This document shows, one piece after another, positions 23,087-36,800 of a stretch of DNA of 64,000 nt. The notes below the pieces were generated by a model. It was not told the DNA's origin. It worked only from the letters and a program-made list of their open reading frames with translations, and did no database searches. A program made the translations under genes and the position numbers. This DNA comes from Micromussa lordhowensis. Lineage: Eukaryota; Cnidaria; Anthozoa; Scleractinia; Lobophylliidae. Within the stretch, counting starts at the first letter, position 1; each line of letters opens with the position of its first letter. The DNA lies in assembly GCA_964020085.1 (NCBI GenBank), contig OZ026601.1:2638901-2702900 (forward strand). The letters run 5' to 3'.

Positions 23087-26000
23087 CTTACAACGGGACG
23101 AAAACAATAAGTACAAACTACTGTAGAAATATATAACTCCCGAGTGGAAGGTAAGCCGTAATCTCAGTCATTATATTTACAGTCCTTTGAACGCGGGATA
23201 ACCGGGTTAACCTCCTGCCTGATGGGCCACTTGGTTCGTATGCAGACTTTACCTTTGTACGAGCAACATCCTTTTATGCCCCTCCGGAAGAGAAGGGGGC
23301 AAAATGAATTGTTGGATAAAACTGACAAGAACCACTTTACGGCGTGAAATAATCGATCTCACTATTTTTCGCATTATTTTTTCGTGGAATGCGTTGTTTC
23401 TTCAAGTTTAACAACTCTTATGAAGCAAGATACAACGATATTGGACAGGCAGCGATACTTTTAATGAAATCAGTGTTTATCTTATTCTTGTAATGCCATA
23501 TGGGTACTTTTTTTTACGCCTTTTCGGCCTCTCCTCGCTCCTTCTCGGCCTATATCACCCTTTATAAATTATTTACCTGATTTAATGAGCTCACTGCCGG
23601 GAGACTAGATAATTTGATGATCTGAGTAGCCACTGACCACAACTGAAGACGACCGAGTAAATCTGTTGAAAAAAGAGTACTCAGTAACAGCTTTCTTCCG
23701 AGTTTGATTTCACATTTTCTCTTTGCATTATTTCTTCATTCGCTATTGCTATTTGCTATTGTTCAAATCCTCCAGGTATCCGCGTGGATGGGTATAACTC
23801 ATCGAAAAATCGCACAAGTAAGACTTCGTTTGAATCCATCAGTTTACAGAGTAAATCACCACACTCACCGATATACGACATCAGCCACTGCTCTTGAATT
23901 TGCTCGTCTATTTTATGGCGGATTTTATCCCCAAGGACTATCAATGCTGATACACACATTTGAACGTCTCCCTGTTGTGAAGTCGCAAGCCAAAAGTAGA
24001 GAAATTAACAAACAAGCTGAATAACAAACATGTTTTTCGGGATACCACTGAACGCACGAACGAGCTTGATCAGAACGACCTGGGCAATTCAAGAACAAGA
24101 AACGTGAACCACGACAGAGGATTACATTAGTTGCAAACATTTTCGGATGTTATATTTCGGACGTTTAATTTTCGGACCCTTTTTATCTCATTTTAGACAA
24201 TTTCGAGACACTTCTGAAACATAGCTAAAAGTAAATTTACACAAATTAGACTGAAATAGCATCACGAGAAATGATAGTTATAGTGTACCCTCAAGGTTTT
24301 ACGAATTCACAGACGAGAAAATCACACAAACTCTACCAAGCAGTTAGATATGAAGTCTATATGTCAAGCAGTGCCTCAACTAGAGTTCGCTCCCGGGCAT
24401 AAAGGAAAAACTCAGTAAGAGCTTTGGAGATATTTTCAAGTTTTATAATGTACTGTAAATATTTAGGACGCTTAAAAATTTCGGACGGATTTACCTTGTC
24501 TGCTAAGTGATGAAGCATTTCAACCACCAGTGCTGTAAAATCCCACTCTGGGAGAGGCTGCTCAATGAACGATTAAAAAAAAACTTTTAAGCGTGAATTA
24601 TTATTACTAACAATGGTAATCACAACAAAAAAAACACAGATCTAAGTTGGATGCTACCATGGGCCTGTCTAAAAACCCTCCAGACATCTAACACTAACGG
24701 ACACTTTTCTGATAATGCTGCCGCCATATTGACTTTTTCCGTGTCCACTGAGTCCCTTCTGATACTCCTGGAAGCAGAAGGAACAGCTGGCCAGGCACAT
24801 AAGGGATTGAAGGAGTTTTGTTTGTCGCCTTACGCTTGTGCTCCGAAATGGAGTACGGAGGCTTCAGATCGCATCAAGCAGTCCCGTAACCACTCGGGCG
24901 AACGCGTTTCTGAGGCGCGCGAGGTTCTGTCATGTTATCATTTGCTTACCAAAGTTTTGTTGGAGGAGATGTCAGGGCCTTGATATTCAACACTTGAATC
25001 AATTAGCGACTTGGCATTCGTGGCACTTGCTGTTTCAGACTCGATATTACTAGAATGCGAAAATAAATAACAAGATTGAAGTTAGAGAAGGGGAAAAAGT
25101 ATACTTTACGCGTAACCAAGGAACAAGTGTTCCCGCTTTAGAATCAAGGAATGATCGCTAGTGCGTTTGCCTAGTAACTATAGGGTGCCATATGGCATCT
25201 GCTTTCTTGGGCCATGTTTGCCTATTGCGTTTACCCTAACCTTGAACGCGTAACTGAAATGACCGAACAAGTGGCCTGAGAAAGAAGCAAGGGCCTCTCT
25301 AAATACTAAGCGAACTCTGAATATCTTGATGAAACATAGAATTCTCCATAATTGTATTACAGGCTTCACAAGTATACCGCTAATGAGAATTAAGATATTA
25401 AAATTCAAACCTGGTGGGTGACTCTGGCCTGTCTGTGTCCTGATCAAGCGATGGAGAAGTAGGTCTGTTAAATAAAAGAACTCAAAATATCAGTACCGCT
25501 ACACATAGCACAATACCTGTTAAGAATGAAGGACTTGCGCAAGGATATATTACACACCAGCCGATCTAGGCAACACTGACCAGATTTTATCTCATATATG
25601 ACGCATTAGTACTTCCAACGAAAGTAGTTCTGGTTCCCAACAACAAAAACAGCACTAGCGGTATGTCCAATGCTAATAACATTTCTGCAAGACGTTATGT
25701 GGGTGATATCAGGATTTTAATGCTTGCAGACTGGCTCCAAAATTACTTTAACACCATCCAAGCACCAAATACATTCGAAAACAGAAATGTCAAACGCTAT
25801 AATCTAAGAATATTCACAAGAAGATTTTCAGCCTGAAATTGGCAGAAAAATAAGAATATTATATTAGGCCTCGGCAAAAAACTAAAGAATATCCTTATAA
25901 AAAAAGAGTGTATTAAGTGCTTGTCTTCAGCCATTGAACTGTTAAAGAAGACATCTTCCTCTTTGTTCTGGCACAGTTTCAGTACGCTTTCAACGTAGAA

Positions 26001-27087
26001 AGACATTAAATCAGCTTGAAGTGAATGAACTCCCAACGTCTGAATTATTTTTATAACGAATATCGAGTATGTAAAGCATAGGGTAATAACATAATGCCTT
26101 ATTACCTGTCATCAAGGGCAGCTCTAGGCTCAAATGCTTCCTGAAATAAAAATATCAAAACACGAATTAGGCCAAATTTGCCTTTATGTTTTCAATTCAT
26201 GGCTGTTTTCGGTGTCTTTCAAGCTTTAGCCACATTCTAGTAGCTAAAAAAATAGTTTGTTTGCTAAAATTGTCTTTTATTAAAAACAACTTGGTCATAT
26301 TCCTGTAAGTTTCCAATGCACGATTTCATTTTGACAAAATTGCCTTTGCTTCCTAATCCTAGAAATGCCATTCATAGAGTACACTATAAAACACATGAGA
26401 ACATGTTTAGATGACACTCACGCTGGGTAATTTCCAGTCTTGCGGCGCGTCTCTGAGGGGGACTGTGTCATCATAAAAGAACTGCACCTCGTCTTGATCT
26501 TCACTGAACATAAACTCTATGAAAGAAAACAGTTTTAACACACAGGGTGAGCAAATGGCTGAGGAAAAGGAGTTGGGTGTGCAAAGGATGAGGTCCTCCT
26601 GAAATATCTATACCAGTAAAGCTTGGGTGATTTGAAATACAACTAACTATTGTCGCTGTTGCTTGCTTGTTTGTTTTCTAGACAAGAGTTACTGTTTTAA
26701 ATACCTCGATTGGCAAAATTCATCAACTTTGGATTTTGCGCTTCACTACTTGTGGACGATGATTCATCGTTCTCATCTGTAAAACAACAACAGCAAACCA
26801 ATTGATCAAACTTAACTTCATACGTTGGGTTACAGGAGCCTCACTTTAGTAGACACGACGTGTACATATAACATGACGCCTTACTTACCTTGCGTTTCAG
26901 GCGCTGGTCCGGTGTTTTGTCCTACTGCTGGCTCACCTGATGATTTAGGATTTGCTGATGTGGTTTGTACATTACTTTGCGTACTTGCGCCTCCTGCGGC
27001 AAGTAAAGAAAACCCGAGGCATTTTCAATGCTTACACGTGGTCTGCGGACTAGTGTTAATCGAATTATCTACCTGTAAAGTCAGTAA

Positions 27088-27135
<48 letters not shown>

Positions 27136-30100
27136 TCGAGGTCAGGACGTACGGACCGAGCTCAGCGAGGTCCGTGCAGCTTGACCGAGAGCCAAATATT
27201 TTCCCGTCCGGCCCGACCTCACTCAGTTAATAAGCGTTTTATCATATGACCACTTTTTTTCATTTTCATTCTTTGGTGGAACGAGGTCGCGCGCGGTAGC
27301 ATTGCAGTGGCTTTCTTTCTGTTGCTTCGCTGTGAGTAGGTCATTGCAGCATTTCGGCGCCCGAAAGCTCACTGGGATAATAGAACTCACTGTCGGAATG
27401 TTCGCTTTCACTCATTTTTCAGGGAAACACTTTTTAACACTTTGTTTCGCATTGTTTTTGCCGGTTGTACGCATTTCTAGTAGGGCCGTACGCGTTTTTC
27501 CGAGCCTATCACTTTGACGCGTACGGCCCTCATACGGGACCTTTTTTCTTATGGTTTTCCAAGGAAATTGCTCGCGGGGCCGTACGGGTCATATGATAAT
27601 AAGTAATACGTGACAGTAATAAGTGTAATTTGTGAATAGCTCCAAAATTGCACAGCAAAAAGTAGAATTGAAAAGACAAAACGTTCAAGGAGTGGTTTAT
27701 TCCGTTACCAGCGACTGGTTCAGGATTCCCTGTCGTGCTCAGGCCCCCACCACTGCCATGACTCCCTGCTGCAAGAGCAGTCTTAGTACTGGGTCCAAGT
27801 GTTGAAACAGTAGTTCCAGATCCCCCTGGGCTGCTATAAAGAGTCTTCAAGACGGACCACGTCTGCGCATGCTCGTGCATCATAAGCTTAGACGCTACCT
27901 AAAAGAAATCCAAAAGCTGCCAATCAAACCTTGCAACTGGCCCTAAATAAATGATCTGTTTTTATATCACAAACAACCTGCCACATTTCCAATTTGCCAA
28001 ATCTTCGTTAAAAACGAAACAAACGTTTTAAATTTCAAGGAAAATGACCGTTACGCCCGACTTTTTGCCGCTTAAAATAACAAGCTGAACAACATAAATG
28101 AATATGATCTCTCCTCGAAAAGAGTGTTAAAATTCTCTAATACAAGAGCGGAGTTGTCCAATGTAAGAACTGCAGTATCTGTGTTGCTACAGACGTTTTG
28201 GTCAATTTTAACATTTGTTGTACACTTGAGAATATTAAATATATCTTGCCAAAAATGTTAGGATAAAGCAATTTGTTCGTTGTCTTGAAATCCTCTTACC
28301 CTCCAACCACTTACATTGCAATTGTACTCACAGAGATCTGAATAACTTCGCCCAGTCAGCTGATAGCTCTTGGCAAGAATTCCAAACCAGTCTTCTTTCT
28401 AAAAGAAAGCCAGAAGACTCAGAAGAGTGAATGCTGGAATGAAAGACTCGAGTTTCCAGTATTTGCTAAAAGCAAGGAAATGTAACCACCCAACTACCTC
28501 AAGGACAGTTGGTTACCTACGAGTACTGAATGACACATTATTCAGCAAAACATCGGCAAACAAGTTCTCATAACTGTAGGGAGAGTCTCTTAACTTCTTG
28601 TTACAATCTTCACTTCCTTCCGGTTTGCTGATATTTTCTGAGTACAGTGTAGTAAAATCAAACAATTATTGTGTGGTATATTTTCTTAACTTCTCGGAAT
28701 CTGGCAAAAAATACGACTACGCCTCTTTTGACTCTTGGTGTATAAATCGGTATTTTTTTAGCCTCTCCTTTTTGTCATAAATACGAGACATACCGTGGAC
28801 TTGTTGCTTTCGTGAACAAAAAGCGTGCTCTTGACTTCAGACACGTTGTCAGCCATGTCTTGGAACTTGCGATGAGAGATTAAGCTGCTGTTTTGTAACA
28901 TGAGAAGACTGTTACCGCCACGCCTGTCAGTAAAGAAAGCACAGAGATGAACCAGTAACCTCTCTTTACATCATTAATGTAATCTCATGCGGACAGGTGA
29001 AGAGAATAAGGAACATCATCAGCAAGACAATAGTCTTGATGTACCACTAAATTCTCAGAGCTAGCACTAAAATAAAAGTATGGCGAATTAGTATAGGTAA
29101 TCACACGGTTTCCAGTTCAACTTGGAATGAATTTGCACGAGCGACTTTTTCAAAAAGCTGAAATTGCAAGAGCCGCTTCGGCGTGTGCAATTTCGGCTTT
29201 TTGAAGAACTCACAAGTGCAAATTCATTTCAAATTGAACGAGAAAAACCGTATGATTACTGATTAATAATACAAACATGAAAAAAATTCGCGCAGAAAAA
29301 TTGCCGGAAGATGTTTCTTGAAGCCATTTTTTCGCATTCGAGAAAACTTTTTTCAGAGTTCCCGTACAAAATTTTTGTCACTGCTTTACATGATATCATT
29401 GGCCTACAAAATTTATCATTGTCTTTCTGCCAATCATTATCCAGAATTACGATGTGTAATTTGCACTGGTGTTACACTTTTTGCACTGGTGTTACACTTG
29501 AATTGCACTGCTCTCAGCCAATCAGAATCGAGTAATTTTTTCAAATGCATTATTACTATATTTAACTTCAAACCAATAAGGAGAACCGTCGGGCCCTGGC
29601 GTTATTTTTGGTGCATCACGCGTCACGCACATTTTGTCAGGAGGGGGGACTCCCATATAAAACGATCGGGAATGCTCGTCGGGAAATTTAAAGTGGTACT
29701 ATGATAAAATTTTTACCCCTTGATTTTTAAGGTGCATGAAAACGCCGTTTGTGTGTGAAGCCTTAGAGCCAAGGCTGGCTCATAGCTGCCGGAGCTTATC
29801 CCGGTTTCTGTAGCATGAAGCGGCTAGAAGTATTTCTACTTCCCCTGGATGGGATGCTAGTCCGTTGCAGGTCACTCCCCCCGCAATTTTGTTAGGTTTC
29901 CCCAACAAATAGCAGGTACCCATTTATACACCTGGGTGGAGAGAGGCACTGTGAGAGTAAAGTGTCTTGCCCAAGAACACAACACACTGTCCCCGGCCAG
30001 GGCTCGAACCCGGACCGCTCGCTCCGGAGTCGAGCTCGCTAACAATGAGACCACCGCGCCTCCCATGAAAACGCCGTTTACCGTTTGTAAATATCTGCGT

Positions 30101-33100
30101 TAGTTCCAGAGATATTTAAGTTTGAAAAATGTGTAAAATACATGCAAATAAGATGTCTGACTGATGATGTCATACACTTAACCCAATATTAAATCAAATA
30201 TATAAATAGATAATTTGGTTTTATCAACTGCGTTGATAATGTGAATTGGCCACCGTAAAGAGATTTGAAAGCTGATGTTTCGAGCGTTAGCCCTTCGTCG
30301 GAGGATGAGACCATGCGCTAGCAGACCGGACCCCAGAGACCAGCAGAAATTGAGCTAAAAAAGGAAATAAGAGTGTTTTTTTATCATTATTTCTTCAAGT
30401 GCACCCTAAAAGATACTTTCACAGCCAAAAATAGTGGCGTTTCATCATGAACACCCTAAGTGAGACCGGTATTCTTGATTTATGCCCCTAAGCGGGACGA
30501 CAAGCATCCCGACATTTTCATATAGGAGTTCCCCGTGGCATTTTGAGAAGTCCAAAATGACAGTAATGGTCGATACGTGAGTGAGGATTCAATATACTTA
30601 CGGTCTTGTGTGTATCGTATTTTGTGATGGAAACCTCTTTGACAACTGATCACTTGACGCAACACTGATGTCACCATTGACATTGATTGACAGCCCAACC
30701 CTGGGAGCGTGATCAGCGGGAAGCTGGGCGTCACTGAACACATGCTGACAGAGCATGGAGTCTTTAGCGCATGACAAGAATACAAATGGGTCTTTGTTGC
30801 GGAGTGATGGTCTCCAGTGGATACCTGACAGAATAATGATTTCGCAATTACATGTTGTTCTTTGTTGCTGTCACAGCTTCTGAAAGCATTTGCTTTGAGA
30901 GCAAATCAAATGTTATGCTGAAGAGCCAAGGAAAAAAAATATTGCTTTCAAACAAAACGCCACAACAGTTGCAAATCAATACTGTTTCACAGTTATTTAA
31001 TATAATGTTAAATGTAAAAGAGAATGCCTTGTTACATATACAAGGTGACATTTCAACATAAATTGAAAAAGAAAATTCAAGAGGGAGGGAAAATGGTTTT
31101 TTTCCAGTGAAATGGTTGTGGTTTCTACTTTGTTCAACAGGTCAACGTTTATACTTTAATAAAACTGAAATGAAACAGAGTTACAAAACAGGTTTAAGCA
31201 AAAAAATGTTCCGTTTTATTTTTTGCAATTACACTGCTCCAAGACACTTTTTCAGAACTACAAAATTTCTACTTCACATGTATTTCTGTATTTATGAAAA
31301 CTAAGTGTTGACGAAATTGCACCCTGCTCATAAGTAGACAATATTGAAATTAAAGGAACGTCAGCCTTTTTTTCCTCCACTCTCTTATCTTCCTTTTCTT
31401 GCTCTTCTCTCTTTTTTTATATCGCTTGGAATGATTTAAAGGCCTTAAGGAGTCATGAAACCAAAGTGTTGTGCATATGGTGGATTTGGTGCCACATGTT
31501 GACAGGGTTTTCATAAATCTAGTCATGTGTATACAATGCAAAACTCTCTTATAAAACTCCAAGTTTAGTAAGTGGGTCAAAGTTACAGTTAGCGGTGAAA
31601 CCAAAGAGAACCATGTAAAAAACCATCCACAGCTCGATTCTACTATTGCGTTAGTCTGACGAGCTAAATTTTAGTTTTGGCATACGCAGATCTACAGGAT
31701 ATTTAACTTCACTTATCTACCTGCCAGTACCTGTTACAACATCCTTATGTTCACAAAACGATGCATAAGGTATGTAAGGTCTTCTGATGTCCCAAACATG
31801 GATATCACAATCCACAAGAAGAGAACAACTGAAATGGAAATGGAACAAAGAATTGACACAAAATGGTAAACTTACAACCTCAGGAATTGGAAAAAGTGTC
31901 TGTTAGTAGGTTTCATTCAAGGTCTTAACTTAAAGTGCCCCTGTGACAAAAAATAAATTATTTTTTTCCTTTGGATTTCAAAACTATGTTAACTAAACAC
32001 TAAGTGACCCAAGTTTTAATCCTTGATTTAAAAAAGGCACCTGTTTATTTTAACTGGAACTTTCCTATTTAATGATCCGCCATTACTAAATTTATGTTCT
32101 TGAGAGAGCTGGATCGAGGAGAAAATGACGTCAAAGGCTCACTAGTTTAAGAATGCAATGCGTGTGTACGCTGCAGAATTAATATGCAGCACGGGAGTTT
32201 TGGGCTTTCACACTTTTAAACTCGCAATTTGCATACATAATAAGCTGCGTTCACACGCTGAAATTTTAAGCTGGTGAGCCTTTGACGTCACTTTTCCCGG
32301 ATCCAACCCTCTGAGGTCAAATCGGTCAGGTTTGAACGTGAGTAATGGCGGATCGTGAAATCCAAAACTTGCACTCAAAGTAAACGGCCTTTGGATAAAA
32401 ATGAAAGGTCAGAATTTTGCCAGTCAAGTGTTAAGCAGACACACTTTCAGAATCTCAAGAAAAAAAGGAAGTGATTTTTTTGATCACAGGGGCACTTTAA
32501 ACATCATATTCATGTACATGAGATTGGAAAATAAATCTAACAGATCACATGATTAAATGTAACTAAGAACCAAGTTTTGTAAATCACACTTGATCACCCA
32601 TTGAAATCAATTTTGCACTAGATATGAATTTCAATCAGTATTAAGAGCTATTATTACTAGCTATTACCTAACCTTGCTATCTGGAATTTTCTTTGTGGCC
32701 TCCACTTAATGCGAGCAACAGCAGCTATTGTTTGAATCGTGTTTACAAGACTCGTCTTGCCATGTACATCCCACACCTAAAGAATCAAGTAATTAGCAAT
32801 ATCTAATTACCACAAAAAATTGTGTTTGATGTTTAACTCAACTGACACCTATCTTGGGCACAGGTTTTTAGGCAGATGGGTGTCCAGGTGTGATGTGGGC
32901 AGCCACTTTTTAAAGAAATTGTTTTATTTTTCATATGTTGCCTTACAAATTGTTTTTTATACTATAGCACAGTCATTTTGAACACCCACTTTTCAAATCC
33001 TGGCTAAAAGCCCGCTTGGGAATTTGCCCTGCGTAAGTGATTATAATGAAGGAATAGAGCAATGTTTCCGTGTTTGTATAGCCTCATATAAACATGAGGA

Positions 33101-33555
33101 GGGTAGGGAGAATTCGAGACAGTTATGCAAACCCGAGACAAGGGTTTGCATACTTTTGAGAACTCTCCCAACCCTCCGAGTGTTTAGATGAGGCTATATA
33201 AACACGGAAAAAGTGCTATATTGATTAATATAAAATTTTTCTCAAAAATACACACAAATCTAAAACGTCACAACCGTGTTTACATACTCTCATCTAAACA
33301 CGCCTATCAACCAATGAGAACGCATGTAGTGGCTCAATTTTTTTAAAAATGATTTTTTGTCACATTTCATAAGAGTAACTAAGTCAAACAGCAACTTGAG
33401 CTTCAACACTCACCACTGATCAAAGGTGACAGAAACCGAGGCCATGCAATCCTGTTATTTCAACACAGCCCTGTGGCTGATCTTAAAAACAGTCATGTCG
33501 GTAGGATTGATTTGTTGATAGTTCTCCCAGTGGGGAGACTCCCATATAACTCCCA

Positions 33556-33588
<33 letters not shown>

Positions 33589-33713
33589 AGAGACTTTTCA
33601 TTGGCTTAGCCATCATGGTATATGAGGCATTATACCATGATCTACAAAAATGGCGTGCGTATGCGTGATTTTTTGGGCCTTTTTGTTTTCATTGTAGTCT
33701 AGTTCTTTACTTT

Positions 33714-33746
<33 letters not shown>

Positions 33747-33772
33747 TTGCGCTTGTTGGATATGAGATGATT

Positions 33773-33846
<74 letters not shown>

Positions 33847-36800
33847 TTAATTATTTTTAGTAACAAAAAAGACGATTGCTTTAAATAGCTTCTACTTGTG
33901 AAGTTAATTTTCAGATAATTATCTCAGACTGGTCATAACGTTTTCTACTCAATACCCTAGAAAGTATCGGGAAAGTTCCAGCTGTGGACCTTTTAGTTGA
34001 ACACCCTAAGAGTTATCAAAGCCGCTTTAAATAATTTTTTACTCCTAAAAGATACGATGAGCACCTCTGTCCTTTTTATATCAGAGTCCCCCCCCCCAAT
34101 CCACCACCCCGAGACACAGGGGTGGATCCAGGGGGGTGGATTGGGTGGCTAGCTAACCCCCTTCAGAGAAGTCCACCATAAAAATTTGGGGCCAAACGTC
34201 GGATAACTTATAATATATTAACGTATAGTTAGGTGGCCGACTGTATCATCCACCCCCCATTAAAAAATCCTGGATCCGCGCCTGAGACAGTTCTGTCAGA
34301 TCCCGTCTAATGGATAGTGATTCATCAAGTAGCGCTATCTACATTTTGAACAAGTAGGACCAATAATCCATACTCAGTTTGCTAGCTACCTTAATCATTT
34401 TGTCTCTGCCTGCAGAGGCGACCCAATTCCTCTCTTCGTGATGCCAGTCAATGGCAAATGTCGGTCCATTGTGCCCCATGAATGAGTTAATAGGATAGTT
34501 TGGTTGCCGGCTATCCCACAACTGAAAATGAACAAGCATCATTTTGTCAGCCTTCTAAACACCCATTCCAGCTGCATAGGTCTTCAACAGGCAGTTACAC
34601 AACTCTCAGCACTAGGCATTCATTTAAGGTATCAGTGTACCCCAAATTTGATCATTTTTCCAAAAAAAATGTTTTCGCTTTTTCAGATAGATCGTATTGC
34701 AACCTTTCATTCAAAAAAAAATTCTATGAAAAAAGATTGATCCTAAGCAAAGTTATAAACAGAAAACGTTTCTTCCCATTAATTATCTCTAATTGATAGC
34801 TCTCAACACGTTGTCACGAGAAGTAAACTTGCATCACAGACACGATGTTCGCGAGTTTCACACGTTTGTGAATTGGTCGCCGACGTGCTGCTTCAAGTGT
34901 TTTGCTTTTGTATATTTTAGATTGAAAAGTTTATAGTATTTCTATTCCATGTCGTCGAAGTCCGTGTCCTTTTGCAAGGGCGAAGAAACCTTCAAAGAGG
35001 AAAAAGGTTTCGAAATCATTAGATAAGGATCGAGCTGATGTTTTAGCAGCTAGCGACCGAGGTTCCTACTTTGAGCAGGAGAAGTTGATTTCTCAAGACG
35101 AGGAAGAACAAAGTCGATGGGAGAACGAGACTGTTAGCGCTAGCTGGTCGAAAATTGAAGACAAAGGCAAAGACGAACCTGCAGAACCGGACTCACAAGA
35201 GTCATGAGAAAAGTTGGCCAGTCGAACAATTGTTACCGGCAATCGCTTGCAAGAAAATCTCGAGAAATCAGTTACCCTGATTCTCGCATTTCTCTAATCA
35301 TGAGTTGTTTGGAGCTTTCGTCGTTCGAAGTTGTAACTTCTTGATCTGCACGCGTACGTGCCCGTTCGTTTCCTGTCCCTTGTTTATAAGAACGCTTTTT
35401 ACTTGTCTTCCGCATCATTCAACCTGTTTCGTTAGATGGATGGTGAATCCGCTGTATTAGCGAAGACATTTAAAACATGGAAAATGAAAAATTAAACGAA
35501 AATTATTTCCTTACTGAGTGGCGGAATCCAGATCTTGCAAAGGATATTTCCCGCCAGGAGCAACATTTGAGCCCGCTTTGTTATTGATATGAGCTCTATT
35601 GTTAAAGTAAACTGAGCCTTTACTTGGTCTATCAACAGGTAATTAACTTTCACACGTTTTGTGTAATTATCTCATTACACCGGAAGAACGCCCAAAAGTA
35701 TATTTTTCTTCGTATCTCGAAACGAAAATTTCAGCAAGTGAGGCGCACATTTTGAGTTCGTTTCCGGCGAGTTTTCAACTTTTTTCGCTTAAATTTGGAG
35801 AGAACGTTGCCCGATAATCAGGCAAAAAAATGGTGTCGGGGAATTTTCATTTTTGGCTTCTTTCAAAAGTTATGACCTTTTTAGTGAAGAGAATGCATGT
35901 TTTATCAACCCTCAAAGTTTAACTGCATGTCAGAAACAAACCAGACAAGTAATCAAAATTTCCCAACACAGTTTTTTAGAGAAAGGTGTCAAGAAGACAA
36001 AGCGATGTTGATCGTGTTCTCCCGATCAAATCTGAACGGAAACGAACTTGATTAGTGAACCTCTGTACTTTGGGAAATAGCGCGCTATATTCGGAAAACC
36101 GTACATTTTTTATGTCGATGAATATACCTTCGTAATCTACAATTATTAAGCTCTCAGAAAATATATACTTTATTGGGGTTTGCGTCAAACGTCCGACTGT
36201 AAAGCGGGGCCAAAGAATGATGGTCATTTGGGGTACACTGATACCTTAATTGAATATGCTAATCAAGAAACCAAGCTATGAAGAAGAATTTTTCAGAGCC
36301 TACAATCATAATATTGTTTGCAATGTTAATGTTACTTTACCTGGATGTTTCCATTCTCACAGGCGGCAGCAAACCTTTGTACATCAAATGGACTGAACTG
36401 AAGAAAAATAGCAGAGTTAAATTACCCAGATTTTTCTCATTAAGCCTTTTGAACTAACAATTCACTTTTATTAAAATTACTTTGACGACATTTTGTATTT
36501 CCCAAAAACAATTTAGCTTGTAGAAATACAAACTTGAACATCCCGGATACTTTCTGCTTTTCCATGGAATGTTGATGCTACACTTTGTTTTCGCAAATCC
36601 TGCAAAAGAATGTTATCATATGACAGTTACCAAAACAATTTTCAGAATTTTTTTAAACTTTGCCACAAGTTGTGTCTTATACTGTTCAATAATTAAAATT
36701 CAATAATAATAAATAATGTCCATCACCAAGTTTGTTTCATTTCTTCGCAGATTTGGCAGTTAAAGCTACTATTAAGGAATGGATGTTTCAAGCAGGTCAT

